Shown here piece by piece: positions 41,056-49,774 of a stretch of 64,000 nt of DNA. Position 1 is the first letter of the stretch, and every line of letters begins with the position of its first letter. A program made the position numbers and the translations under genes. The DNA comes from Xenorhabdus innexi (lineage in GTDB: Bacteria > Pseudomonadota > Gammaproteobacteria > Enterobacterales > Enterobacteriaceae), in the NCBI RefSeq assembly GCF_002632485.1, contig NZ_NIBU01000003.1:62001-126000 (forward strand). Direction: 5' to 3'. The notes beneath the pieces were generated by a model. That model was not told the origin of the DNA. It saw only the letters and a program-made list of their open reading frames with translations, and did no database searches.

Positions 41056-41087
41056 AAAGATAATCTCTTTGAGGATAGATTATCTTT
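41056..41087. repeat. Perfect 11-bp inverted repeat upstream of ykgJ
   Basis: Arms 41056-41066 and 41077-41087 are perfect, with a 10-nt spacer, 68-100 bases before the ykgJ start. No T-run follows on either strand, so a protein-binding operator is more likely than a terminator. Confidence 0.4.
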
Positions 41088-41150
41088 GTAGATAATGGCG
41101 AATTTCAAGAGAAACTCTATTTATTATTTGAATACAATCATTAAAAAATA

Positions 41151-41177
41151 AAAACTGCCTTATTCAAAGACAGTTTT
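41151..41177 (-). terminator. Terminator of the secreted hydrolase gene
   Basis: AAAACTG pairs with CAGTTTT across a 13-nt loop, 43 bases beyond the stop codon; TATTTTTTA follows on the minus strand. Confidence 0.55.
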
Positions 41178-41219
41178 CTATTTAATTAACAAATTGTTAC
41201 TTTCAAATGAGTAAAAATT

Positions 41220-42257
41220 TTATTTTGGTAATACTTTTTGAAAAAAGATAAGGATATGATTCAGTATCTCACTATGAATTTCTTCCCGGCTTCTGTCTCC
41301 ACCATCCTTACAAATAATTCCATCTCCCGGATTATACTTTTCGATAAGAGCGATTGCATTGGGTTTACAATTCTGCATAAAGCTAAAATGCATTGCATCG
41401 TCAATAACAATGTATTTTGAAGTTTCTTGTGGAAGATTTTTTGCCAGATATTCAGACTCAAGCTCGGCAGGCATATCTCCAACATCAATGCCGGCGGCTA
41501 TCACGAGTATTGGTGTTTTCACCATACTTAAAGTTTGCGGTGAAAAACCTCTGGCTAATCCGAGATCAAGAGAAACAACGGCTTTAATTCTCTGGTCCCC
41601 CAAATCCCCATCTAAGTTTGCTTTGGCAACTTTACTTTTACCTATCTTTAAATCAGTTAATATGTTGCAAGAGGAAAGGATTTTATTGGTCTTACAGTCA
41701 GTAACCAATAAATCTGAATTGAATCTGGCACCTGTGAGTTCTACAACAGACCAGCCACCTAATGAGTGACCAATTGCTGCTATTCGTTCTTTATCAACTA
41801 ACTGAGCAAAATCAGGTTGCTCCAGAATAAAGTCAATAACTCGGCTTAGATCCTTTGGTCTTTCCCATAGTTGTACAGCAGACAGGGGATTTCTATCTTC
41901 TGTTGTTGTGCCGGGATGGTTTGGAGCAGCTACAATAAAGCCTTTTTTGACCAATTCACCAGCCAGCCAGTTAAGATTTCGCCAATTCCCGCCATATCCA
42001 TGAGACAGAACAACAAGAGGATATTTTTTTTGGGAAGGCGTTGCCTCTTTTATTACCGGAATACCATAAAAAGCGGGATTTTCACCAATAATTACAGATT
42101 CGCCAATATTATTAGCTGGATACCATATCACGGCATGTAACGGGCGTTCGCTATTTTTATCTAAATATATTTCACGAAAACCGATACTTTCTGATGAATA
42201 ACTATTAAAGGAAAAGAAAAGAAGAAGAAAAACAGTTGTTATTATCCGTTTAAGCAT
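41220..42257 (-). CDS. Exported alpha/beta hydrolase (dienelactone hydrolase / PAF acetylhydrolase-like)
   Basis: 345 residues with a Sec signal peptide at about 1-21 (MLKRIITTVFLLLFFSFNSYS). The fold has a VVLSHGYGG oxyanion-type strand, the nucleophile elbow GHSLGGW (serine near residue 167), an acid candidate in IDVGDM and a catalytic histidine in DDAMHFSF. It is closest in design to the predicted dienelactone hydrolases of COG4188, some of which hydrolyse esters of short acids or phospholipids. Four cysteines in the C-terminal half could form disulfides in the periplasm. GAGG precedes the ATG. Substrate unknown. Confidence 0.82.
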   Translation of the reverse strand: MLKRIITTVFLLLFFSFNSYSSESIGFREIYLDKNSERPLHAVIWYPANNIGESVIIGENPAFYGIPVIKEATPSQKKYPLVVLSHGYGGNWRNLNWLAGELVKKGFIVAAPNHPGTTTEDRNPLSAVQLWERPKDLSRVIDFILEQPDFAQLVDKERIAAIGHSLGGWSVVELTGARFNSDLLVTDCKTNKILSSCNILTDLKIGKSKVAKANLDGDLGDQRIKAVVSLDLGLARGFSPQTLSMVKTPILVIAAGIDVGDMPAELESEYLAKNLPQETSKYIVIDDAMHFSFMQNCKPNAIALIEKYNPGDGIICKDGGDRSREEIHSEILNHILIFFQKVLPK

Positions 42258-42334
42258 TATATCCTCATGAAGCTAAAACTAGTCATTTTTAATAAAACCC
42301 TGCTCGGTAGAATAAGTAAATTATATAATCACTA

Positions 42335-43156
42335 TTATCTTTCATTAAGCAATGCATTTAACGTGGTATAGTTTAACTTTGATTGCTCATTATGCTTTAG
42401 CAGGCCGTCACGCAAAAAATGTTCCATACCTGTCAATGTAGAAGCATAGGCCTGTTCAGCAAAGAAAGCTCCACCAGAAATTCTTCTTGCGCCAGCGGCA
42501 AAAAATTCTTTTACACTGGGTGCTCCGACCTGAGCCATAATATTTAACGGGCCATTTATACGTGAGCTGATAGCTCTGCATACTGATAGGTCAGTTAATC
42601 CGGGGATGAAAATACCATCAGCACCGGCAGCAAGATAAGTATTAGCGCGAGAAATTAAATGTTCGGGATCGGTATTTTCTCCGCGCAGCCATGAATCTAT
42701 ACGTGCATTAATGAATAAACTGTAGTGTATTTTATTGGCTGCGGTACGTACAGAAGCAATACGTTCAGCTCCTGCGTCTATTGGCAGTGATTTGCCATTT
42801 TTAGTATCTTCAATATTAATACCGACACACCCGACAAAATATAAATCTTCTACAAGATCATCCATACTTTCGTCAGGAGTCAATAGGCCGTCTTCAACAT
42901 CCGCTGTTACAGGGAGATTGGTGCTGGCCGTAATTAAACTAAGTGCTTTCATTATTACTTTTCGATCAGCTAATTGATTATCCGGGTACCCCAAACTCCA
43001 GGATATTCCTGCACTGGTTGTTGCAATGGCTTTGACTCCACATTGTTCTGCTAAACGGGTACTCATAACGTCCCATGAATTGGCTAATATGAGTTTTCCT
43101 TCTTCATGTAATTGGCTAAAAATCTGAATTTTTTCATCCAAGCTTATTTTTCTCAT
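42335..43156 (-). CDS. Isocitrate lyase/phosphoenolpyruvate mutase family protein
   Basis: A 273-residue (beta/alpha)8 enzyme. The family core is clear: NSWDVMSTRLAEQCGVKAIATTSAG, ADVEDGL with the metal-binding aspartate and glutamate, and the GVNIEDTKNG-like segment here as GINIEDTKNG. The ICL-type active-site loop with KKCGH is missing, so it is not isocitrate lyase; candidates are 2-methylisocitrate lyase-like, oxaloacetate decarboxylase-like or PEP phosphonomutase-like activity. No phosphonate genes are nearby. It starts about 10 bases after GAGA. Separate unit from the hydrolase downstream. Confidence 0.85.
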   Translation of the reverse strand: MRKISLDEKIQIFSQLHEEGKLILANSWDVMSTRLAEQCGVKAIATTSAGISWSLGYPDNQLADRKVIMKALSLITASTNLPVTADVEDGLLTPDESMDDLVEDLYFVGCVGINIEDTKNGKSLPIDAGAERIASVRTAANKIHYSLFINARIDSWLRGENTDPEHLISRANTYLAAGADGIFIPGLTDLSVCRAISSRINGPLNIMAQVGAPSVKEFFAAGARRISGGAFFAEQAYASTLTGMEHFLRDGLLKHNEQSKLNYTTLNALLNER

Positions 43157-43512
43157 GTTGGTTTCTCAATGTTTTCTTATAAATATATTCCATAATTGTA
43201 AATATCATGGATATGCGTTTTTAGAATGTTGTTAAATCATTGCACTGTATATTTATATAGTCAATATTTTTTATCGATAAAAAACAATCGAAATTAAAGC
43301 TGTAATATCATTATTGCGCTTATTATTATTTCAATTGAAAGTATATGTGCGTGACTGAGTTTTATTTTATATTGTTTTATTCATTTATCAGTATTAGAGT
43401 TGATGGCATATTTATGATCTGTTTTTTTTAACCCATAAAATAGAAATCCCCTGCTATGCGGCGGGGGTATTTACTTATGGCAAATAAATTATGGAATGAG
43501 TAATTAATTATA
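43157..43512. other. AT-rich intergenic segment
   Basis: 356 bases with no gene. It holds the leader of the PEP mutase-family gene and the hairpin at 43446-43473. Confidence 0.5.
43446..43473 (-). terminator. Terminator of the glycosyltransferase gene
   Basis: CCCC(T)GC pairs with GC(G)GGGG around a short loop, followed on the minus strand by a T-rich ATTTCTATTTTAT run. Confidence 0.65.
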
Positions 43513-44460
43513 CTATTTTTCAAGTAGATGAAGTATTGCGTCAGTAACTTGGATTAAAGGAATGTTGTTAACATTTTTGGGATCATGCAGGGTAATGCAC
43601 ATGTTTTTTGATGCCAGTGGAGACCAGTTCTCAGGCTTTGTAACACCATAAAGAGCAACAAGTTTTTTGTTTAGTGCTGCGGCTAAATGGCAAATGCCAC
43701 CATCACCAACGATAATCAAATTCATTTCATTTAATAATGACAAAAAAGAATTTAATGAATCACAGATAACAACCTGACTATTACCCTTTATACGGGAAAT
43801 GAGATCGTTAGCCAAATTAACATCATTAGGTAGGGCAGAAATAATAAATTTTGCAGTAGGGTGTTTTTCTGAAATTTTACCTGCAATTAATTCCAGATAA
43901 TCATTACTGATTAAACTGTTTTTTCTATTATTGGAAACAGAAAATAATATTAATGGATTTCCTGAATGAGAGGGTTTTGATTTATTAGTCAGCTTTATTT
44001 TAGGGAATAAATCGGGTGTTAAAAATTGCTCATTGGGTGAAATAGTACGTAATACCTTTAGTGCCTGATGATAACCTTTGAGCATCCTTGTATTAGTAGG
44101 ATAGTTAATTAATTTGGAATCCCATTTTTTATCAGCAACGACAGCATAACGTTTTTTAGCGCCAAGCAGCCATAGAAATAAATTATTCAATTTCATTGGG
44201 CTTGGTTTGGCTGAAATAGCAATATCAAAATTTTTCTTACGGAACTTTAGGGCAGTCTTGATGATAGAAAAATATTTGTTCCCCTGAGGAAGGATATTGA
44301 TATCTACATCAGGGCATACATATTTGGCGAGATCCTGATTATTCTGTTCTATAAACAGGCTAATCTTTGCGTTTGGGTATTTTTTTTGTAGAAATTTTAT
44401 TAATGGCTGGGTGCAGATAAGATCACCAAGCCCATTTCTGCGTAATATAGCTATTTTCAT
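43513..44460 (-). CDS. Glycosyltransferase family 9 (heptosyltransferase-like) protein
   Basis: 315 residues from the ATG at 44460, where the typical MKIAILRRNGLGDLICTQPL start of the family lies; the frame is open to an ATG at 44508. The C-terminal nucleotide-sugar binding part has the D/E-x-x-x-x-G-D-G-G-I-C-H-L-A-A pattern (IIVGDGGICHLAAALNKKLVALYG) and PENWSPL. Such enzymes add heptose or related sugars to LPS core or surface glycans. It is an orphan gene, away from the waa locus, so the acceptor cannot be told. Confidence 0.85.
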   Translation of the reverse strand: MKIAILRRNGLGDLICTQPLIKFLQKKYPNAKISLFIEQNNQDLAKYVCPDVDINILPQGNKYFSIIKTALKFRKKNFDIAISAKPSPMKLNNLFLWLLGAKKRYAVVADKKWDSKLINYPTNTRMLKGYHQALKVLRTISPNEQFLTPDLFPKIKLTNKSKPSHSGNPLILFSVSNNRKNSLISNDYLELIAGKISEKHPTAKFIISALPNDVNLANDLISRIKGNSQVVICDSLNSFLSLLNEMNLIIVGDGGICHLAAALNKKLVALYGVTKPENWSPLASKNMCITLHDPKNVNNIPLIQVTDAILHLLEK

Positions 44461-44650
44461 ATTGAGTGATAAAAGAGAACTCTTTCTTCTTAATGAGAGA
44501 TATGGCATCTAAAAATAAATCATTTATGTATCATATTCAATGTATTATATCTTAAGTTTCACATTTCTGTTTTTTATGCTGATGAGATAGTTTACTCCTT
44601 TTGATTGACTATAATCTAATCTATCTGATGTTAACTGAAGGAAAAATCCA

Positions 44651-45154
44651 ATGACTATGTTGAAAGAGAGACAACATATGATTATTCGGGCTATGAATGA
44701 TAAAAATCATTTGATGAAACCTATCAGCAAGGAAAAACTGCAATTTCTTGGGGAAGCATTTGGATGGGATAATTTAGCTGACGATATAAATTATTTAGTA
44801 AAAGTAGGTTTAGTTAATCACTATGCGATCCATTTTGATGATAATGGAGCTTATGGTTTTAACCCTGACTCAATGGCTCTTACTGCTGCCGGTGTGGATT
44901 ACGCTAACATGGATACAATGGATGATGAGATGAAATCATTCACGATAAAGGTTCATAAAAATGCATTTGAGCAGATTGAAACAGTTATTAAAATGGCAAA
45001 TATTACAAAGGCCGAAAAGCAAATTATATTAGAATTTATTAAAAATCAAGGTGTTGAAGCTGCGCTTGGTAAGTGTATAGATACCCTGCTGACAAAGTCT
45101 GATCTTATTATAGCCTTGTTTTCTGAAGCCGCTAAAATGAAAGAAAATGGGTAG
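44651..45154 (+). CDS. Hypothetical protein with winged-helix-like N-terminus
   Basis: I do not recognise this 167-residue protein. Residues 1-80 (LKERQHMIIRAMNDKNHLM, EKLQFLGEAFGWDNLADDINYLVKVGLV, then MALTAAGVDY) follow the plan of small winged-helix proteins such as YjcQ/DUF2513, where a conserved LTxxG ends the domain. The rest is helical (residues 95-167). AAGGA lies 8 bases before the ATG. Alone between the convergent-divergent GT9 gene and mlaA. Possibly phage- or plasmid-derived. Confidence 0.5.
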   Translation: MTMLKERQHMIIRAMNDKNHLMKPISKEKLQFLGEAFGWDNLADDINYLVKVGLVNHYAIHFDDNGAYGFNPDSMALTAAGVDYANMDTMDDEMKSFTIKVHKNAFEQIETVIKMANITKAEKQIILEFIKNQGVEAALGKCIDTLLTKSDLIIALFSEAAKMKENG

Positions 45155-45372
45155 AAAAGATGACGCCCTGTCCAGAAAGTTTTTACTTTTTAAATAGTTA
45201 TTCTTATTTTCTGGTATAAGATGTAACTGATTTTTTGTCTATATAATCACCATTATTTTGATTACCATTAAAGAAAAATTGGCAGTATATTTAGAGCGTA
45301 TGATGCCCATTAACTGAATTACATTAACGAGTGAAAGTAGGCAATGGCAAAAGTGATTATATGGAGAACAGT

Positions 45373-46125
45373 ATGAAGTATCGTCTGAGCGGGGTTGCTC
45401 TTACAGCAGTGCTACTGGCGGGGTGCGCAAATTCATCAAATAATTATGAGCAAGGGCGTTCTGATCCGCTGGAAGGGTTTAACCGGACTATGTTCAACTT
45501 TAACTATGATGTTCTCGATCCTTATATTTTACGGCCTGTTGCTGTTGTCTGGCATGATTATGTACCAATGCCAGCACGAAATGGTATTGGCAATTTTATG
45601 AGTAACTTGGAAGAGCCTGCCAGTATGGTGAACAGTTTTTTGCGCGGGAATATAAAAGAAGGCGCAAAACATTTTAACCGATTTTTTTTGAATACCATTC
45701 TGGGTATGGGAGGGCTGATTGATGTTGCTTCAATGGCAAACCCTAAACTGGCAAAAGAGGAACCAATGCGTTTTGGTAGCACGCTTGGGTACTATAACGT
45801 TGGTTATGGCCCTTATGTTGTCTTACCGGGATATGGGAGTTTTACTGCGCGTGATGAAGGGGGGGATATGGCAGATATGACTTACCCTGTGCTGAGTTAT
45901 CTTACCCCTTGGATGGCTGTTGGAAAGTGGGTATTTCAGGGGATTGAAACCCGGGCGCGTCTGCTGGATTCAGATGGCCTGATAAAAAATTCATCAGACC
46001 CGTATCTGATGATGCGTGAAGCTTACTTCCAGCGCCATGATTTTCTGGCTAACGGAGGCAAGTTGATTCCGGAAGAAAACCCTAATGCCTCTGTTATTCA
46101 GGATGAGCTGGATTCCATCGATTAA
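45373..46125 (+). CDS. mlaA: Phospholipid-binding lipoprotein MlaA
   Basis: Outer-membrane lipoprotein that, with OmpF/C, pulls misplaced phospholipids from the outer leaflet and hands them to MlaC. Type II signal peptide ending LLAGC with lipidated C18. The DPLEGFNRTMFNFN and FLNTILGMGGLIDVA segments are family marks. The ATG at 45373 has GGAG 7 bases upstream and gives 250 residues (E. coli 251); the frame is open to a GTG at 45331. Convergent with fadL as in E. coli. Confidence 0.96.
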   Translation: MKYRLSGVALTAVLLAGCANSSNNYEQGRSDPLEGFNRTMFNFNYDVLDPYILRPVAVVWHDYVPMPARNGIGNFMSNLEEPASMVNSFLRGNIKEGAKHFNRFFLNTILGMGGLIDVASMANPKLAKEEPMRFGSTLGYYNVGYGPYVVLPGYGSFTARDEGGDMADMTYPVLSYLTPWMAVGKWVFQGIETRARLLDSDGLIKNSSDPYLMMREAYFQRHDFLANGGKLIPEENPNASVIQDELDSID

Positions 46126-46142
46126 GCCTTATTACGAGGAAT

Positions 46143-46172
46143 AAAAAAGGATAGCGCAGGCTATCCTTTTTA
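46143..46172. terminator. Bidirectional terminator between mlaA and fadL
   Basis: AAAAAGGATAGC pairs perfectly with GCTATCCTTTTT around a 4-nt loop. Works for the convergent genes on both sides. Confidence 0.85.
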
Positions 46173-46187
46173 GATCACAGAAGACGA

Positions 46188-47522
46188 TTAGAATGCGTAG
46201 TTAAGGCCAACACCAGCCAACCATGCAGTTCCTTTGGAGTCGAATTCGTATGAAGTTCCAAAAGGACCTTTTTGAACTTCTTTTGGTAATTTTTCACTTA
46301 CATGCACTTTTTTACCACGCATATAGGAAACACCCACATCTACAGAGGTATCTTTATTAAATGCGTAAGTCGTTCCTACACTTAACCATATACGATTCTG
46401 GTCCGGGATGGAGATAGAACGATTTTGGGCAGGTACTGGGCTTTCATCGAAAGCGATACCGGTACGGAAAGTCCAGTTATCGTCGTGGTAGTAAGTTGTT
46501 CCCAATGAAATACGGTAGGCATTGCGGAAGCCTTCATGTTTTTCGAATAGATCCCCTCCACCATTTTTAGCTTTCCCTCTTAATTCTTTAAAGTTATTCC
46601 ACCCTGTGTAGAGGAAGCTGTAATGGATCGCCCACTGAGGTGCAACTCGGTTATAACCAGAGATTTCCCACATATCAGGTAGGTTCAGATCCAATGTACC
46701 TTTAATCGTTTTTCCGTTAAGTCCCGCAATTTTTAGGCTAGGAAAATCAATATTCGGTAGTTCGTTACTGTAATCGCCGTTTTTAAATTTAACTTTAACT
46801 TTTGAGCGGTAAGTTAAGCTATAGCGGTTATTTTCATCAAATTGGTAAAGCAGGCCTGCATTCCAGCCATAACCCCAGTCTTTGCCTTCCAAACGGGCTA
46901 TTTCTGTACTTGCTGGTATATTAACTTTTCCACCAGTTTGTGTTGCTAAGAATGGCCCAACTTCACCCATATGACGAACGATTTCAGCATCAGCATAAAT
47001 GGCATTTAAACCCAAGCCAAAACTAAACTGATCATTAAATTTATACGCACCAGCCAGATTAAAGTTCACAGTCTTGAGTGATGTTTTTCCGCCAATTGAG
47101 CCGGCTGCATAGTTGTTGCTGAAATCTGTGGCTAAACCAAAGTTACTTGTAGCTGATGCACCAACAAACAACTCATCTGTGAGTGGTGTAATAAAATGCA
47201 GATTTGGTACCGGTGCATTTGGCGCGATATTTTTTGCGTCAGTACTATTGTGAGTTATAGGTGACTCACCAGTAATATCAACCATTGGTTTAACATAAAT
47301 AAGACCGCCAGAAAATGATGGGCGATCAAATAGGGTCATGGCGGCGGGGTTGCGGCTGCCTTCAGAGGCGTCTTCCGCAACAGCACCAGCCCCAGAAAAT
47401 GCACGACCGAGTCCTGATGATGAATATTCATTCAATTGAAAACCTGCAGCACCAGCGTTAGATGAAATAATTGCAATCGCCACTGCTAATGCTGAACGTG
47501 AAAGTAGGTTTTTCTGGTTCAT
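46188..47522 (-). CDS. fadL: Long-chain fatty acid outer-membrane transporter FadL
   Basis: Beta-barrel that takes up long-chain fatty acids. 444 residues from the ATG at 47522 (E. coli 446), preceded by GAGG at 9 bases; a TTG two codons earlier is less likely. Signal peptide about 1-25, then the N-terminal hatch start [22 protein letters not shown] with the NPAAM motif. The C-terminus ends in F (VGLNYAF), as barrel insertion signals do. The FadR-like site lies about 90-100 bases upstream. Confidence 0.97.
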   Translation of the reverse strand: MNQKNLLSRSALAVAIAIISSNAGAAGFQLNEYSSSGLGRAFSGAGAVAEDASEGSRNPAAMTLFDRPSFSGGLIYVKPMVDITGESPITHNSTDAKNIAPNAPVPNLHFITPLTDELFVGASATSNFGLATDFSNNYAAGSIGGKTSLKTVNFNLAGAYKFNDQFSFGLGLNAIYADAEIVRHMGEVGPFLATQTGGKVNIPASTEIARLEGKDWGYGWNAGLLYQFDENNRYSLTYRSKVKVKFKNGDYSNELPNIDFPSLKIAGLNGKTIKGTLDLNLPDMWEISGYNRVAPQWAIHYSFLYTGWNNFKELRGKAKNGGGDLFEKHEGFRNAYRISLGTTYYHDDNWTFRTGIAFDESPVPAQNRSISIPDQNRIWLSVGTTYAFNKDTSVDVGVSYMRGKKVHVSEKLPKEVQKGPFGTSYEFDSKGTAWLAGVGLNYAF

Positions 47523-47607
47523 AACCAAAACCTCATTGTTTAATTATTATTTAACATGCTACTCAAGTAGCTGAGAGCGCGGGATTGTAGAGTCGGTTCG
47601 TCACAAT

Positions 47608-47624
47608 GACAAATCAGACCAGTG
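47608..47624 (-). promoter_or_regulatory. FadR-like operator before fadL
   Basis: On the minus strand the 17-base site matches 12 of 15 fixed positions of the FadR consensus AACTGGTCNGACNTGTT (core CTGGTCTGA). In the fadL-yfcZ gap of 350 bases nothing else stands out. Confidence 0.65.
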
Positions 47625-47872
47625 TGAGAAGTATAGGCCTGACATCGCAATGTGTTGCAAGAATGTTTTTAAAATATTACGGAAATGATTACTAAAATGG
47701 GACTTGCTTAACAAAAAATAGGCAATTTATGTTAATGGGGTGTAAACATTACTTAATTAACGTGCTGAGATCAATAAATAGTGAAATAAATGGTATTACG
47801 CAGTGTAAATACTGGTTATTAAAGGAAAGTACAACGTAAAATCAGATTTGTTTTTATTGTCGGAGAAATAAG

Positions 47873-48169
47873 ATGACCGATGTAATTAAGCGCCAGAGAG
47901 CCAACGAAACGGCGGCTTGTTGTTGTGTTGATGTTGGTACAGTCATTGATAATCAAGAGAGTACAGCTTCTTATCAACAGGTTTTTGCCAGCCGCCAGGA
48001 AGCAGATGTAATGCTTAATGCATTGACAGAAAAAGCAAAAAAGGTGGAATCTGATCCTTGCATCATCAGCCATAAAATAGAAGAAGTTAATGGTGGTATG
48101 CAATTGACCATAGATTTTACATTTAGTTGTCAGGCAGAAGCGATGATATTTCAGTTGGGTTTGCGTTAA
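47873..48169 (+). CDS. yfcZ: YfcZ/YiiS family protein
   Basis: 98 residues, strongly like E. coli YfcZ (ETAACCCVDVGT near residue 12-22, C-terminal IFQLGLR). Function unknown. GGAG precedes the ATG. Between fadL and fadI, as in E. coli. Confidence 0.92.
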   Translation: MTDVIKRQRANETAACCCVDVGTVIDNQESTASYQQVFASRQEADVMLNALTEKAKKVESDPCIISHKIEEVNGGMQLTIDFTFSCQAEAMIFQLGLR

Positions 48170-48186
48170 CTCTTTTCAGCATTACT

Positions 48187-48229
48187 GTTTTCCCATTGTG
48201 GCTAAAAGTAATTATAACAATGGGAAAAC
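48187..48229 (+). terminator. Inverted repeat after yfcZ
   Basis: A perfect 13-bp repeat (48187-48199 with 48217-48229) with a 17-nt loop, no T-run after it. Possible terminator of yfcZ. Confidence 0.4.
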
Positions 48230-48386
48230 CAGTGATTATTTGTTGTAATCAATAAGTATTTCTTCATATTTTTTCGCATGCTATCTATTCAGGTTGTATA
48301 AATTATAAATATATTAAAGTTGCGCTTGCTCGCATTTTTAGTTTATTCCTGTTTGCTATTTACCAACATTACGTTAACAATGCTCC

Positions 48387-48403
48387 ATCAGGTCTGACCT
48401 CTT
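48387..48403 (+). promoter_or_regulatory. FadR-like operator before fadI
   Basis: The 17-base site (core CAGGTCTGACC) matches 12 of 15 fixed positions of the FadR consensus and ends 60 bases before the fadI ATG. Confidence 0.65.
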
Positions 48404-48463
48404 TCGAGGTGAGTAAATAATTTTAATCAGTTGATTTAATTAATGATTATTTCAGGAGTTGCT

Positions 48464-49774
48464 ATGAGTCGTTCTTCAACAAAAGTGGCACAACAAAAGG
48501 AACGAGTGGCTATTGTCAGTGGGTTGCGCCTCCCTTTTGCTAAACAGGCAACGAACTACCACGGTATTCCGGCTGTTGACTTGGGGAAAGCTGTTGTCAG
48601 TGAGTTGGTCATCAGAAGTGGGCTGCCACCAGAGAAGATCGACCAATTGGTCTTTGGTCAGGTTGTTCAGATGCCTGAAGCCCCAAATATTGCGCGGGAA
48701 ATCGTGTTAGGTGCGGGTTTAAGCGTGGGTACAGATGCGTACAGCGTTTCCCGGGCCTGTGCTACCAGTTTTCAGGCGATAGCAAATGTAGCAGAAAGTA
48801 TTATGGCAGGAACTGTAAATGTGGGAATTGCCGGTGGCGCTGATTCTTCATCTGTTCTGCCAATCGGGGTGACCAAATCATTGGCTCGTACTTTGGTTGA
48901 TATGAGTAAAGCCAAAAGCCTGCCGCAACGCCTTAAATTACTGAGTAAATTGAAATTAAAGGATTTACTACCGGTATCCCCTGCGGTTGCTGAATATTCC
49001 ACCGGGTTAAGAATGGGTGATACGGCTGAACAAATGGCAAAAACCTACCATATCAGCCGTGAAGATCAGGATGAATTAGCACATCGTTCTCATCTGATGG
49101 CGGCTAAAGCCTGGGAAAAAGGTCTATTGCGTGATGAAGTGATAGCGGCTCATTTTCCTCCATACCGTGAATCTTTGCTGGAAGATAATAATATCCGTAA
49201 AAACTCAGAACTTACGTCTTATGCGAAATTACGCCCGGCTTTTGATCGCAAATATGGTTCAGTAACTGCGGCCAACAGCACTCCGTTGACGGATGGTGCA
49301 GCGGCCGTCATTTTAATGAGTGAATCCGCCGCTAAAGAGCTTGGGATGACTCCATTAGGCTATTTGCGCAGTTATGCATTTGCTGCCATTGATGTCTGGC
49401 AGGACATGTTACTGGGGCCGTCATATGCAACCCCGCTGGCGCTGGACAGAGCGGGTATTACGCTGAATGAGCTTTCCCTCATTGATATGCATGAAGCGTT
49501 TGCTGCTCAGACTCTGACAAATCTGAAAATGTTTGCCAGCGCCAAGTTTGCCCGCGAAAAATTGGGGCGCTCTCAGGCGATGGGTGAGGTTGATATGGAT
49601 AAATTCAATGTATTGGGCGGTTCAATTGCGTATGGGCACCCATTTGCTGCTACCGGCGCCAGAATGGTGACTCAGACTTTGAATGAACTGCGTCGCCGTG
49701 GAGGCGGGTTAGGCTTAACAACAGCCTGTGCAGCGGGTGGTTTGGGTGCAGCGATGGTATTGGAGGTGGAATAA
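48464..49774 (+). CDS. fadI: 3-ketoacyl-CoA thiolase FadI
   Basis: Thiolase of the anaerobic-type beta-oxidation complex with FadJ. 436 residues from the ATG at 48464, identical in length to E. coli; AGGAG lies 6 bases upstream. The acyl-thioester cysteine is in [17 protein letters not shown]. The catalytic His and Cys of the C-terminal half are in [16 protein letters not shown] and [12 protein letters not shown]. The TAA of fadI overlaps the ATG of fadJ. Confidence 0.97.
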   Translation: MSRSSTKVAQQKERVAIVSGLRLPFAKQATNYHGIPAVDLGKAVVSELVIRSGLPPEKIDQLVFGQVVQMPEAPNIAREIVLGAGLSVGTDAYSVSRACATSFQAIANVAESIMAGTVNVGIAGGADSSSVLPIGVTKSLARTLVDMSKAKSLPQRLKLLSKLKLKDLLPVSPAVAEYSTGLRMGDTAEQMAKTYHISREDQDELAHRSHLMAAKAWEKGLLRDEVIAAHFPPYRESLLEDNNIRKNSELTSYAKLRPAFDRKYGSVTAANSTPLTDGAAAVILMSESAAKELGMTPLGYLRSYAFAAIDVWQDMLLGPSYATPLALDRAGITLNELSLIDMHEAFAAQTLTNLKMFASAKFAREKLGRSQAMGEVDMDKFNVLGGSIAYGHPFAATGARMVTQTLNELRRRGGGLGLTTACAAGGLGAAMVLEVE

